In this document: positions 6,767 to 14,792 of the stretch, piece after piece
How positions within the stretch are numbered: position 1 is the stretch's first letter
Layout of the letters: each line of letters opens with the position of its first letter
Origin: Lentzea sp. NEAU-D7
Lineage (GTDB): Bacteria; Actinomycetota; Actinomycetes; Mycobacteriales; Pseudonocardiaceae
DNA length: 55,401 nucleotides
Reading direction: 5' to 3'
Assembly (NCBI RefSeq): GCF_026242055.1
Contig: NZ_JAPJDL010000012.1
Span: 203,186-258,586 of the forward strand
Notes under the pieces: model-generated
Told to the model about the DNA's origin: nothing
Seen by the model: only the letters and a program-made list of their open reading frames with translations
Databases searched by the model: none
Made by a program: the position numbers and the translations under genes

Positions 6767-8454
6767 GGGAACGGGTGGGGGTCGGGGTTGAGGTCGGCGT
6801 GCGTGCGGACGGGTGCGCCTCGGCCGTGCGTCACCGCGGGGTCGAGCAACCTCGGCAGGCCCCACGTGCGCCGGTTCTGCTCACCGAACGTCATCGACAC
6901 CGTGCCGGGCACCAGCACCTTGACGCACCGCAGCCCTCCCGCGCGGTGTTCCGGTGTGGTGAGGTCGACAGCGATCACGTCGAGCCCGGTCTGTGCCAGC
7001 CTGCCGATCAGGAACCGCAGGTCGTCGCTGAGATCATCGTGCTGGAACCCCTCGACGGGACCGGGGAACGCGATCTGCTCCGCGCCTTCGGTGAGGAACG
7101 CCAGGCGACCGGCCGCCTCGCGCACGCCGTAGACGAGGTAGTGGTCGATCATCGAACGCACCTGGCTGCCGTCGGCAGCGAGCCGGCGGGCCTGGTCGGC
7201 GTGGCCGGGGAAGTGCCCGCGCACGGTCGGCACCATCGGCCCGAGCTCGGCGAGCGCACCGGCGGCGGCCCGTTCCAGGCTCGGTCCCGCGGCGGCCGCG
7301 CTGATCGTGGCGGGCTCGTCGGTGTCGTTGCGCGCCAACGCCCACACGCACGGCACGCCGTGGTCCGGCGTGATGTCGTAGCACTCGACCCGGTACCCGG
7401 TCTCGGTGGTGATCGCGGCGGCGACCAGCCTGACCTCCGGGTCGGCGGCCGTGGCGAGGTCGATGCGCGGCGCGCGGGCGCGGGTGTACCAGGTGAGCAG
7501 GAACGCGTCCCGCTCCAGCACCTCCAGCACACCGTGGAAGATGGCCTCCTCCAGGCACGACCCGAGCGCGCAGCCGTTGGCCAGCTCGTAGCAGAAGGGC
7601 CGGTCGTCGGACTGTCCGTAGTGGACGTTGCGTTCGGGCACGAGCACCGGGCGCCGCTGTCCGAAGGAGTAACCCCACACCCAGCGGCACACCTCGTCGG
7701 GTGTGAACCGCCGGTACGGGAAACCGGGCAGGTCGTAGTGCTCGGGAGGATGCAGGCCGAGCCGCCGCGGGTCGATCGCTCGCTCGCGCACCTGCGCGTA
7801 GCAGGCCTCGACCGTGCTGATCCGGCCGCCGGGGCCGATCGCCCCGTAGCGTTCCAGCGCTTCCAGCAGGGCGATCGCCTGGCTGCGCCGGTAGCTGCGG
7901 GACCGGCCGAAGCCCGGTTCGAACGCCGTTTTCCCGCGCAGCCGGATCGGCGCGCCCGCGACGGCGAGCGAGCCGAGCGCGGCCGGGTTCAGCGAGTTCA
8001 CCAGTCCGCAGTGGTCGTCGACGAAGGTGTCGACGAGCCGGGGCAGCTCGCGTTCGGCGTCCCAGACCCGGTGCCGGTCCGGCGCGGTTTTCGGCCGCGC
8101 GGTCAAGCTGAGGTGCTCCGGCCGATCGGGTGGCAGGCCGCCGCAGCGCGGGCAGAACGGGTCCGGCAGGAACCGGTGCCGCGTCACGCTCAGGTCGGTG
8201 AGGTCGACCAGCAGCACCGCGTCGTGCGGCGCCACGTCCACAAGCGCGGTGACGACGTCACGCGCGGCGGGTGTGAGCAACGGGCTCGGTGCAGCGACCT
8301 GCCGAGGCCCGCCGAGCCGGGTAGCCGCCCGGTACCTGCGCGAGCTCAGGCATTCCGAGCACCCCGGCTCACCGGGCTCCTCGCGCGGACCGACCCGGAC
8401 CCGCCCCGGTTCGACGACCACCGGCACCACGCCGAGCAGCGACGTGCCGGCCAC
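6763..8454 (-). CDS. YcaO cyclodehydratase with Zn-binding E1-like N-terminal segment (TbtG-like)
   Basis: 563 aa from GTG 8454, two bases after the TetR stop; the open frame further upstream only overlaps the TetR gene. Residues ~25-115 hold two Cys pairs (CSEC and CPRC) of a zinc tetrathiolate, as in the partial E1-like domain of azol(in)e cyclodehydratases. The YcaO domain follows with AIALLEALERYG and NGCALGSCLEEAIFHGVLEVLERDAF (cited in part), carrying the ATP/Mg acidic residues. The enzyme activates backbone amides with ATP to turn Cys into thiazoline. It needs a leader-binding F protein (ocin-ThiF type) and a flavin dehydrogenase; neither is in the window. The stop overlaps the LanB start (GTGA). 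Confidence 0.9.
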   Translation of the reverse strand: MAGTSLLGVVPVVVEPGRVRVGPREEPGEPGCSECLSSRRYRAATRLGGPRQVAAPSPLLTPAARDVVTALVDVAPHDAVLLVDLTDLSVTRHRFLPDPFCPRCGGLPPDRPEHLSLTARPKTAPDRHRVWDAERELPRLVDTFVDDHCGLVNSLNPAALGSLAVAGAPIRLRGKTAFEPGFGRSRSYRRSQAIALLEALERYGAIGPGGRISTVEACYAQVRERAIDPRRLGLHPPEHYDLPGFPYRRFTPDEVCRWVWGYSFGQRRPVLVPERNVHYGQSDDRPFCYELANGCALGSCLEEAIFHGVLEVLERDAFLLTWYTRARAPRIDLATAADPEVRLVAAAITTETGYRVECYDITPDHGVPCVWALARNDTDEPATISAAAAGPSLERAAAGALAELGPMVPTVRGHFPGHADQARRLAADGSQVRSMIDHYLVYGVREAAGRLAFLTEGAEQIAFPGPVEGFQHDDLSDDLRFLIGRLAQTGLDVIAVDLTTPEHRAGGLRCVKVLVPGTVSMTFGEQNRRTWGLPRLLDPAVTHGRGAPVRTHADLNPDPHPFP

Positions 8455-8456
8455 GG

Positions 8457-9155
8457 CTACCGCGCCACCCAACGCACGACGTTCTGCTCGGGCTGCACGA
8501 GCTCGTCGAAGTCGTCGAGCACCACCCCCGCGGCCGCCGTGACCTGGGCCTGCGTCGGCACCCCCGGAGGTTCGAACGCCCGCCGCACGGTGACGGTGAC
8601 GGCCCGCTCCAGCTCCCGTTTGTCGGCGCTGCACGACACCGCCGACAACGTCATTCCGCGCAGCATTTCCCAGGTCGCCTCGCGCACAATGCACGGGTCG
8701 ACCTCCGGGCACAACAAGCCGTTCAGCTGCAATGCCGTTATATAGCGCGAGGCGAACTCGCCGATTGCATCGGTGCGTGAACACAAAATGGGCGACTTCG
8801 CGGGCTGCAAAGAGCCCAGCACCACCCGGTCGTCAATCAGCAGTGCCTGCAACAACGGCCGATCGACGAAGATTCGCAGCAGGTTGACCGCCATCCGATG
8901 CGCGAGCACCTCGGCCGGATCGCGTTTGACGTGCTCCACCACAGTACACGCCAGCACTGTGAACTCTCGGTCCAGCGCGTCGTAGAAGATCTCGTCCTTG
9001 GTGTTCCAGTGCAGGTAGACGCTGCTCTTCGAGACGCCGGCCCGGCTGGCGATCTCCTCGACGGTCACCCGTCGATAGCCTCTCTGCCCCAGTAGCTCCG
9101 CAGAAGCGCCGACGATGCGGCTCATTCGCTCGACGCCACGGTGCGGCGCTGTCAC
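8457..9155 (-). CDS. TetR-family regulator of the thiopeptide operon
   Basis: 232 aa from GTG 9155; ATG 9125 ten codons later is an alternative, and neither has a strong ribosome site. The helix-turn-helix lies in VTVEEIASRAGVSKSSVYLHW (quoted in part; residues ~31-50). The C-terminal ligand domain is not assignable. It is the first gene of the minus-strand cluster, and the YcaO gene follows directly. The promoter ahead of it carries an inverted repeat touching the -35 element, which suggests autoregulation of the whole operon. A TetR gene (PbtR) is also present in the GE2270 cluster of Planobispora. Part of the gene around 8660-8830 is less GC-rich than its neighbours. Confidence 0.88.
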   Translation of the reverse strand: MTAPHRGVERMSRIVGASAELLGQRGYRRVTVEEIASRAGVSKSSVYLHWNTKDEIFYDALDREFTVLACTVVEHVKRDPAEVLAHRMAVNLLRIFVDRPLLQALLIDDRVVLGSLQPAKSPILCSRTDAIGEFASRYITALQLNGLLCPEVDPCIVREATWEMLRGMTLSAVSCSADKRELERAVTVTVRRAFEPPGVPTQAQVTAAAGVVLDDFDELVQPEQNVVRWVAR

Positions 9156-9263
9156 GCGTTTTCCCAGTCACATCCGTGCGCATGACACGAACAGATACGG
9201 CTCTCCATCACGCCCCCAAAGCGAAACGATAGCCCGCATGTGAAACTCACCCCTGAAGCGCCC

Positions 9264-9293
9264 AGCCTAACCAGGCCTCCGGACGACCGTCAA
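9264..9293 (-). promoter_or_regulatory. Promoter of the thiopeptide operon
   Basis: On the minus strand TTGACG (9293-9288) and TAGGCT (9269-9264) are spaced by 18 nt, a good fit to a housekeeping actinobacterial promoter. Transcription would begin about 100 nt before the TetR start. Confidence 0.55.
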
Positions 9294-9311
9294 GGAGAAC
9301 TGCGATCTCCT
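9293..9311. promoter_or_regulatory. Inverted repeat, candidate TetR operator
   Basis: AGGAGA at 9293-9298 and TCTCCT at 9306-9311 form a perfect 6-bp inverted repeat with a 7-nt spacer. It overlaps the edge of the -35 box of the minus-strand promoter. Size and place fit a TetR dimer site. A separate palindrome GATATATATC follows at 9312-9321. Confidence 0.45.
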
Positions 9312-9495
9312 GATATATATCCAAAACCTTTCACGTCCGCCGCACGCGTGAATGCATCGTCGTGATCAACGACATTCCCCCATCTGTGTGCATACTTTCG
9401 TCTGAGTCGCCCAAAGGCGAATGTCGCCCATGGGGTTCGGGGGCCGGCCCGCAGGTACCCGGCTGGGTGGCGTCCGTGGCCGCACCCGTTGAAAC

Positions 9496-9522
9496 GGTTT
9501 TGAGTCGATTTTCCGAGGGTAT
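9496..9522 (+). promoter_or_regulatory. Stress-sigma (SigB/SigF-like) promoter
   Basis: GGTTTT (9496-9501) and GGGTAT (9517-9522) with a 15-nt spacer match the GNNTT-N14-16-GGGTA(C/T) pattern of actinobacterial SigB-type promoters. It lies 39 nt before the 33-aa ORF that leads into the dehydrogenase operon, suggesting stress-induced expression. Confidence 0.45.
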
Positions 9523-9560
9523 TGCTGCCCTGTCATCAAGCAGCCAGGAGGAGAAGTCGT

Positions 9561-9662
9561 ATGCCTCGGATCATCGGCTCGACGGCGGTGCTGAGCGCGA
9601 TGCCGCGCACGTCGGCCACACCCGCAAGTCTCACCCCGCTGGCGGGGGAGGTGTCGCGGTGA
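9561..9662 (+). CDS. Small 33-aa ORF coupled to the dehydrogenase
   Basis: ATG 9561 follows a near-perfect AGGAGGAG at 9546-9553. The product starts MPRIIGSTAVLSAMPRTSAT and ends TPLAGEVSR. Its stop TGA (9660-9662) overlaps the GTG start of the dehydrogenase as GTGA. No family is recognised; there is no signal peptide and the sequence is rich in Ser, Thr, Ala and Pro. It may be a real small protein, or a translated leader whose main effect is to deliver ribosomes to the dehydrogenase start. The strong Shine-Dalgarno is the best evidence that it is translated. Confidence 0.6.
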   Translation: MPRIIGSTAVLSAMPRTSATPASLTPLAGEVSR

Positions 9663-10855
9663 AGGCGCTGACGTGGCAGGGCAACGAGAAGGTCCAGGTC
9701 GTCGACGTGCCGGATCCGCGGATCGAGGCGCCCACCGACGCGATCATCAGGGTGACCTCGACCGCGATCTGCGGATCCGACCTCCACCTCTACGGGGTGC
9801 TCGGGCCCTACCTGAAGCCGGGCGACGTGCTCGGCCACGAGGCGATGGGCGTCGTCGAGGAGGTCGGTTCCGAGGCGAGCGGTCACCTCAAGGTGGGTGA
9901 CCGGGTCGTGGTGCCGTTCAACATCTCCTGCGGTCACTGCTGGATGTGTGAGCGCGAACTGTTCGCGCAGTGCGAGACGACCCAGGTGCGCGGCGAGGGC
10001 AAGGGCGCGAGCCTGTTCGGCTACACCTCCCTCTACGGCTCGGTGCCCGGAGGTCAGGCCGAGTACCTGCGCGTGCCGCAGGCTCAGTTCGGGCCGATCG
10101 TCGTTCCGGACGGCACGCCCGACGAGCAGTTCCTGTTCCTGTCCGACATCCTGCCGACCGCGTGGCAGGCGGTCCGCTACGCCGACGTCCCGCCCGGCGG
10201 CACCGTCGCCGTGCTCGGGCTCGGCCCGGTCGGGCAGTTCGCCGTCCGGATCGCGAGGCGGCTCGGTGCCGGCCGCGTCATCGGCGTCGACCGGGTTCCC
10301 GAACGCCTCGCGCTCGCCGAACGCCACGGGGCCGAGCCCGTCGACCTCGACGAGTTCGACGGCTCCGACGAGGTGGCGGCCGCGTTGATCGGCATGGTGG
10401 ACGGCCGCGGGCCGGACGCCACCATCGACGCCGTCGGCATGGAGGCCCACGGCGGAGGTCTCGTCGCCGCGGCGCAGAAGGCCGCCGGACTGCTCCCCGA
10501 CGGCCTCGCCCAGAAGGTGATCGACAAGGTCGCTCTGGACCGCCTCGACGCCCTGCACGCCGCCGTGAAGGGTGTGCGACGCGGTGGCACGGTGTCGGTG
10601 TCCGGCGTGTACGGCGGCGAGCAGGACCCGATGCCGATGATGGAGATGTTCGACCGCGGTATCCAGCTGAGGATGGGACAGGCCCACGTCCGCCGGTGGA
10701 GCGACGAGATCCTGCCGCTGGTGCTGGATCCGGCCGACCCGCTCGGCACCCTGGACCTGACCACGCACCGCCTGCCGCTCGCCGAGGCCGCGCGGGGCTA
10801 CGAGATGTTCCGCGCCAAGAGCGACGGCTGCATCAAGGTCGTGCTGAACCCGTGA
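9659..10855 (+). CDS. Zinc-dependent alcohol dehydrogenase (formaldehyde dehydrogenase-like MDR)
   Basis: 398 aa from GTG 9659, preceded by GGGGGAGG; a longer in-frame extension to 9362 runs through the promoter and small ORF and is rejected. Catalytic zinc residues are seen in CGSDLHLY and GHEAMGVVEEVG, the structural zinc in the four-Cys cluster CGHCWMCERELFAQC, and NAD(P) binding in GLGPVGQFAVRIAR. The pattern and length match the glutathione-independent formaldehyde dehydrogenase/threonine dehydrogenase branch of medium-chain dehydrogenases. Substrate is unknown. The stop overlaps the next start as GTGA, so it works with the short-chain dehydrogenase downstream, likely as a stress-induced alcohol/aldehyde module. 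Confidence 0.88.
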   Translation: MKALTWQGNEKVQVVDVPDPRIEAPTDAIIRVTSTAICGSDLHLYGVLGPYLKPGDVLGHEAMGVVEEVGSEASGHLKVGDRVVVPFNISCGHCWMCERELFAQCETTQVRGEGKGASLFGYTSLYGSVPGGQAEYLRVPQAQFGPIVVPDGTPDEQFLFLSDILPTAWQAVRYADVPPGGTVAVLGLGPVGQFAVRIARRLGAGRVIGVDRVPERLALAERHGAEPVDLDEFDGSDEVAAALIGMVDGRGPDATIDAVGMEAHGGGLVAAAQKAAGLLPDGLAQKVIDKVALDRLDALHAAVKGVRRGGTVSVSGVYGGEQDPMPMMEMFDRGIQLRMGQAHVRRWSDEILPLVLDPADPLGTLDLTTHRLPLAEAARGYEMFRAKSDGCIKVVLNP

Positions 10856-11739
10856 CGGGCCGAGTTGTGGTCGTGGTGGGGGCGAGCAGCGGGATCGGGT
10901 TGGCCGCCGCGACGGCGTTCTCCTCTCGCGGGGACACCGTGGTCCTGGTCTCCCGCAGCGGTGAAGCGCTCGACGCCGCGGAGAAGGCCTGCCGGGCGGT
11001 GGGACCGGGTGCGGTCGACGTCATCGTCGACGACATCGGTGATCCCGGCGGCGCCGGCCGGATCGTCGGGCAGACCCTCGAACGCCACGGGCGAATCGAC
11101 GTCGTCGTGCACAGCGCGACGGTGATGGGGTACGGGACCGTGGAGAGGATGCCCTCGGACGTGTTCACCTCGGTCGTGGACACCGCGATCCACGGCACGC
11201 TGCATCTCGCGCAGGCGGTCCTGCCTGTTCTGCGGCGCCAGCGCAGCGGCGTGTTCATCGGCGTGAACTCGCTGCTCGGCTCGATCACCGTGCCGCAGAT
11301 GGGCGCGTACTCCACCGCCAAGTGGGGCCAGCGCGCCCTGTTGCGCACTCTGCAGCAGGAAACGCGCGACGAGCCAGGGGTGCACGTGTGCATCGTGAGC
11401 CCCGGCAGCATCAACACGCCGGTGTACGACCAGGCAGCCAACTACACCGGCCATGCGGCGCGGCCACCGTTCCCAGTCCTGAGCCCCGAGCGGGTCGCCG
11501 CCGCGATCGTCCGCCTGGCCGACCGTCCACGCCGGCACGTCTCCGTGCGCGTCGGTCCCGCGAACCCCCTCATCATCGCGGGATTCCGTTTCCTGCCCGG
11601 CCTTTACGACCTGCTCGTCGGGCCCTTGTTCCGCCTCGCGGCGCTGACGAGGAAGACGGTCCCGCCCACGCGGGGCAACGTGTTCGAGCCGCATCCGGCC
11701 GGGGAAGGAACGCACGGGCGGTGGCCCGTCAAACGGTGA
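10852..11739 (+). CDS. Short-chain dehydrogenase/reductase
   Basis: 295 aa from GTG 10852, coupled to the dehydrogenase by GTGA overlap. The cofactor motif GASSGIG is at residues ~10-16. The catalytic Ser is in GVNSLLGS and the YxxxK pair in GAYSTAKWG. The C-terminal ~60 residues, after the Rossmann core, contain a hydrophobic stretch (LIIAGFRFLPGLYDLLVGP) that could associate with membrane. This form of SDR is common beside the Zn dehydrogenase in actinomycetes. Substrate is unknown. Confidence 0.85.
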   Translation: MTGRVVVVVGASSGIGLAAATAFSSRGDTVVLVSRSGEALDAAEKACRAVGPGAVDVIVDDIGDPGGAGRIVGQTLERHGRIDVVVHSATVMGYGTVERMPSDVFTSVVDTAIHGTLHLAQAVLPVLRRQRSGVFIGVNSLLGSITVPQMGAYSTAKWGQRALLRTLQQETRDEPGVHVCIVSPGSINTPVYDQAANYTGHAARPPFPVLSPERVAAAIVRLADRPRRHVSVRVGPANPLIIAGFRFLPGLYDLLVGPLFRLAALTRKTVPPTRGNVFEPHPAGEGTHGRWPVKR

Positions 11740-11945
11740 ACAAGTGCGGGACGGCGTCAGCGCGACGGCGCCGGCGACCAGATTCATCGATCTTCGTCAT
11801 CACACCCCGGTTCGTCGGTACTCTGCCCTCGGCATCGGAAGAACGGGACCCCCACAACAACATCCGCCGTTCGGCCGACTGACGGAACCACCGGCGGCCG
11901 GTGCGCGTCGACTCGAACGGACAGGGCGCTCGGGACACGGGGACG

Positions 11946-13514
11946 ATGACGGAAGAGACGTTCGGGCCGTACCGGATCGGGCAGTTGCTCGGTCGCGGTG
12001 GGATGGGCGAGGTGCACCGGGCTTACGACACGGTGCACGACCGGTTCGTGGCGCTCAAGAGGTTGTCGACCGGCAACCACAGCGACGCGGAGTACCGCGC
12101 CCGCTTCCGCCGTGAGGCCCGGATCGTCGCGCGGCTGCGTGAGCCGCACGTCATCCCGATCCACGCCTACGGTGAGATCGACGGCCGGCTCTACCTGGAC
12201 ATGCGGCTGGTGGAGGGTTCCGACCTGTCGGACGTGATCCGCGAGGGGGCGATCGAGCCGGCGCGGGCGGTGCGCATCGTCGAGCAGGTGGCGAGTGCCC
12301 TGGACGCCGCGCACGCCGACGGGCTGGTGCACCGCGACGTGAAGCCGTCGAACGTCCTCGTGACCCCCGGCGACTTCGTGTACCTGGTGGACTTCGGCAT
12401 CGCCCGCAGCGTCTCGCCGTCCGCGACGGGTCTGACCGCGTCCGGCTCCGTGGTCGGCACCCTGGACTACATGGCCCCCGAGCGTTTCGAGGGAGGTCCT
12501 GTCGACGGCCGCGCGGACGTGTACGCCTTGGCCTGCGTGCTGTTCGCCTGCCTGACGGGCCGGCGCCCGTTCACCGCGGACGGCACCGCCGCCCAGATCT
12601 GGGCGCACCTGTACGTGCCGCCGCCGAGGACGTCCTCGTTGAACCCTGCGATCCCGGCGGCGCTGGACGACGTCATCGCTAGGGGCATGGCCAAGAAACC
12701 CGCTGACCGCTACGCCACCGCGGGAGCGTTCGCACGGGCGGCGGCCGAAGCCGCGGCCACGCCCGCACCGGAACCCCTGCGCGAGGCACTTGTCGCCGTG
12801 GAGCACAAGGCGACCGTTCCCGTGCGCCCAGAACCTGACCCGCCGACCGTCGCCGTTCCCGGCACCGAGTCACGGGTCGAGCAGGCCGTTCTCGTCGCCG
12901 CGACCCTGGTGGTCCTGGCCGGGATGGTCGCGATATCGCTGTACTTCGGCAACGGTGACAAGACGAGCGGTTCGGGCAGCACGACGACCACCACGACGAG
13001 CAGCACCACGACCGCGACCACCACCACGACGCGGTCGCCGCAGGTCGACTCACTGCTGGCCGCGCTGCCGACCGTCTACCGGGGCGACGACCTGTGCGCG
13101 CCCGTCACTCCCGACGGCGGCGCGGTCGCCGCCGTCCGCTGCACCGAGTCGAACTCGTGGAATCCCCGCGAGCCTCCGCCGGACGAGGCCGAGTTCCGGC
13201 TGTTCGGCGACCGCGCCGCCCTGGACGCGTACTTCCAGTCGCTGGTGACCAGCAGGGGCATCCCGAGGATCGACGAGGCCGGACGGTGCCGGCCCAAGAT
13301 CGACCCGATCCACTACACGCTCTACCGCCGCACCAACTCCTCCGGCCCGCTGCCCGGCGAGTTCGCCACGTGCTTCGTCGACGGCGGCAACGCGCAGGTC
13401 TGGTGGGTCGACACCCGCACCCTCACCATCGGCGCGGTGAAGAGATCGGGTGACATCAACACCCTCGACAGCCTCGACATCTGGTGGAGCGAGAAAGTCC
13501 TGGCGACGCTCTGA
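11946..13514 (+). CDS. Receptor-type Ser/Thr protein kinase (PknB/PknH-like architecture)
   Basis: 522 aa from ATG 11946; an in-frame ATG at 11901 is possible but less likely because the kinase fold starts at residue 9. The cytoplasmic kinase domain covers ~9-265: glycine loop LGRGGMGEV, Lys38, catalytic HRDVKPSNV (~129-137), DFG and activation loop ending APE. A single membrane helix (VLVAATLVVLAGMVAISLYF) is at ~318-337. A Thr-rich linker of about 25 residues follows. The extracellular domain of ~150 aa has four Cys, likely two disulfides, and is of unknown ligand. It belongs to the actinobacterial Hanks-type kinases that sense cell-envelope signals. The gene 71 nt downstream may be co-transcribed. 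Confidence 0.93.
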   Translation: MTEETFGPYRIGQLLGRGGMGEVHRAYDTVHDRFVALKRLSTGNHSDAEYRARFRREARIVARLREPHVIPIHAYGEIDGRLYLDMRLVEGSDLSDVIREGAIEPARAVRIVEQVASALDAAHADGLVHRDVKPSNVLVTPGDFVYLVDFGIARSVSPSATGLTASGSVVGTLDYMAPERFEGGPVDGRADVYALACVLFACLTGRRPFTADGTAAQIWAHLYVPPPRTSSLNPAIPAALDDVIARGMAKKPADRYATAGAFARAAAEAAATPAPEPLREALVAVEHKATVPVRPEPDPPTVAVPGTESRVEQAVLVAATLVVLAGMVAISLYFGNGDKTSGSGSTTTTTTSSTTTATTTTTRSPQVDSLLAALPTVYRGDDLCAPVTPDGGAVAAVRCTESNSWNPREPPPDEAEFRLFGDRAALDAYFQSLVTSRGIPRIDEAGRCRPKIDPIHYTLYRRTNSSGPLPGEFATCFVDGGNAQVWWVDTRTLTIGAVKRSGDINTLDSLDIWWSEKVLATL

Positions 13515-13585
13515 GATCTCGCACCGAGCACACCGCTCCGGTCCGGCTAAGGTCGGAAGGAAGTCCACGATCTCAGGGAAGTCGC

Positions 13586-14152
13586 ATGGATGCTGTTGCA
13601 GCGCAGGCCCGCGCACTCGCGGCGAGCTCCGGCCGCTCCTACGAAGACGCGCTCCGGCTGGTGCGGATCGAACACAAGACCCGGCTGACCGTGGCGGACG
13701 CGAGCTTCGCACTCGGGCATCCGGTGGCGGTGCTCGCGCACTCCGAACTCGAGCCCTCCGTCACGGGAACCACGGGCCGGGGCCCGCACCTGCGCGACGT
13801 CCACATCGGGTACGGCGGCGGCTCGTTCCCCGACGTCGTGGTCGTCACGAGCATTCCGCTGCCCGGCGAAGAGTCCGACGACCACCTGCTCGCCACCGTT
13901 CTGCACAACTTCCTGCTGCACCACGGCACTCGCCACAACGACACGGCCAGGAGCCAGGTCACGTGGCAGCAGGCGACCGCCGCCACCTCGACGCCGACCG
14001 AAGTCACCCTCGACGGCACCGGAACGCCGGCCGTCCAGATCACGGTTCACCGGATGACGGCGGTGCGCGTGCCGTACCTGACCGGCCAGATCGTCGTCGG
14101 CACCGCGGGAACCGGCGTACCCGCTCTCACCCTGACCCGCGGTCTTCCCTGA
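13586..14152 (+). CDS. Hypothetical protein downstream of the kinase
   Basis: 188 aa from ATG 13586, chosen for the AGGGAAG just upstream; the frame is open further 5' but overlaps the kinase end. I do not recognise it. The N-terminal ~40 residues are helical (Ala-rich, then RSYEDALRLVRIEHKTRLT). The rest alternates beta-like segments such as VHIGYGGGSFPDVVVVTSI and AVQITVHRMTAVRV, without signal peptide, Cys or a catalytic motif. Its position directly after the receptor kinase suggests a substrate or partner, which is only context. Confidence 0.65.
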   Translation: MDAVAAQARALAASSGRSYEDALRLVRIEHKTRLTVADASFALGHPVAVLAHSELEPSVTGTTGRGPHLRDVHIGYGGGSFPDVVVVTSIPLPGEESDDHLLATVLHNFLLHHGTRHNDTARSQVTWQQATAATSTPTEVTLDGTGTPAVQITVHRMTAVRVPYLTGQIVVGTAGTGVPALTLTRGLP

Positions 14153-14154
14153 GC

Positions 14155-14725
14155 TCAGGTCAGCGCCCCGGTTGTCAGCGTGCCTCGCTGAGCCGGGACC
14201 CGTGCAGGGCCGCTCACATGTCGTTCCACCACAACAGGCTCCAGTCGGCGGCGAACACACCGATCGGGAGGTCGCCGAGGCGGGCGACGAGCCGGCGGAT
14301 GCTCGGCGGCACGTGGGTGCCGACGGCGTGGTCGCGCGGCGGTAGCAGACCGGCGGCGCGCAGGTGACGAGTCCAGAGCGGCTCGAACGGCCCGGCGATG
14401 ATCCAGCGGCGGCTGGAAGTCGTAGGTCCACCGGATCGACGTGCCGGTGCTGTCGGGCAGGAACGACCACTCGCCGCACGCCCTGGACACCAGCTTGCCC
14501 AGCACGTTGGTGAAACCGCTGAGCTCGCGCACCTCGGCGACACCGGGGAACGGTCCCCGCGGCTTGAACACCGCAGACAGGTCGATGGGCGTGATCACCC
14601 GGTCCCCGCCAGTACACACCCTCGCGGTCTCGTCGAACTCGTGACGTGCGACCGGACTCGACGACTGCACGTCCAAACCGTGCCAGGGCACCACAACCGT
14701 CCCAGGTGGACGAAGCCAGGCGCAC
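14155..14725 (-). pseudogene. Decayed SRPBCC-like and MmyB-like gene remnants
   Basis: Two fragments lie in different frames on the minus strand. The upstream part (14694 to about 14400) encodes a START/SRPBCC-like start, with RVITPIDLSAVFKPRGPFPG and GEWSFLPDSTGTSIRWTYDF. It then loses frame. A second frame (about 14400 to 14214) continues as AGPFEPLWTRHLRAAGLLPP and then PPSIRRLVARLGDLPIGVFA, ending ADWSLLWWNDM plus stop. That tail resembles the ligand-binding part of MmyB-type regulators (LLDALGDTPAFVLNRRLDVLAWN-like). A frameshift followed by a deletion junction is the simplest reading. Neither part makes a complete protein. Confidence 0.5.
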
Positions 14726-14792
14726 CGGCCGAGGGTGCCCGTCGCCGGCCCGGCATCTACGGTGGGGTCAGCGGGGGACAGGGAGCTTGCTC

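Noticed and set aside
1..9155. Self-resistance gene such as a variant EF-Tu near the thiopeptide genes
   Set aside because: No translation-factor motif was found on either strand in this part; if present it must be outside the window.
9312..9321. GATATATATC palindrome as the TetR operator
   Set aside because: It is short, simple-sequence and lies upstream of the minus-strand -35. The 19-bp repeat at 9293-9311 fits better.
9362..9658. N-terminal extension of the alcohol dehydrogenase to 9362
   Set aside because: It would add 99 residues without homology, spanning a promoter and the 33-aa ORF. GTG 9659 has its own ribosome site and starts at the family's usual N-terminus.
12976..13040. Thr codon repeat (ACG/ACC) as a DNA repeat element
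   Set aside because: It encodes the Thr-rich linker of the receptor kinase in frame, so it is part of the protein rather than an independent repeat.
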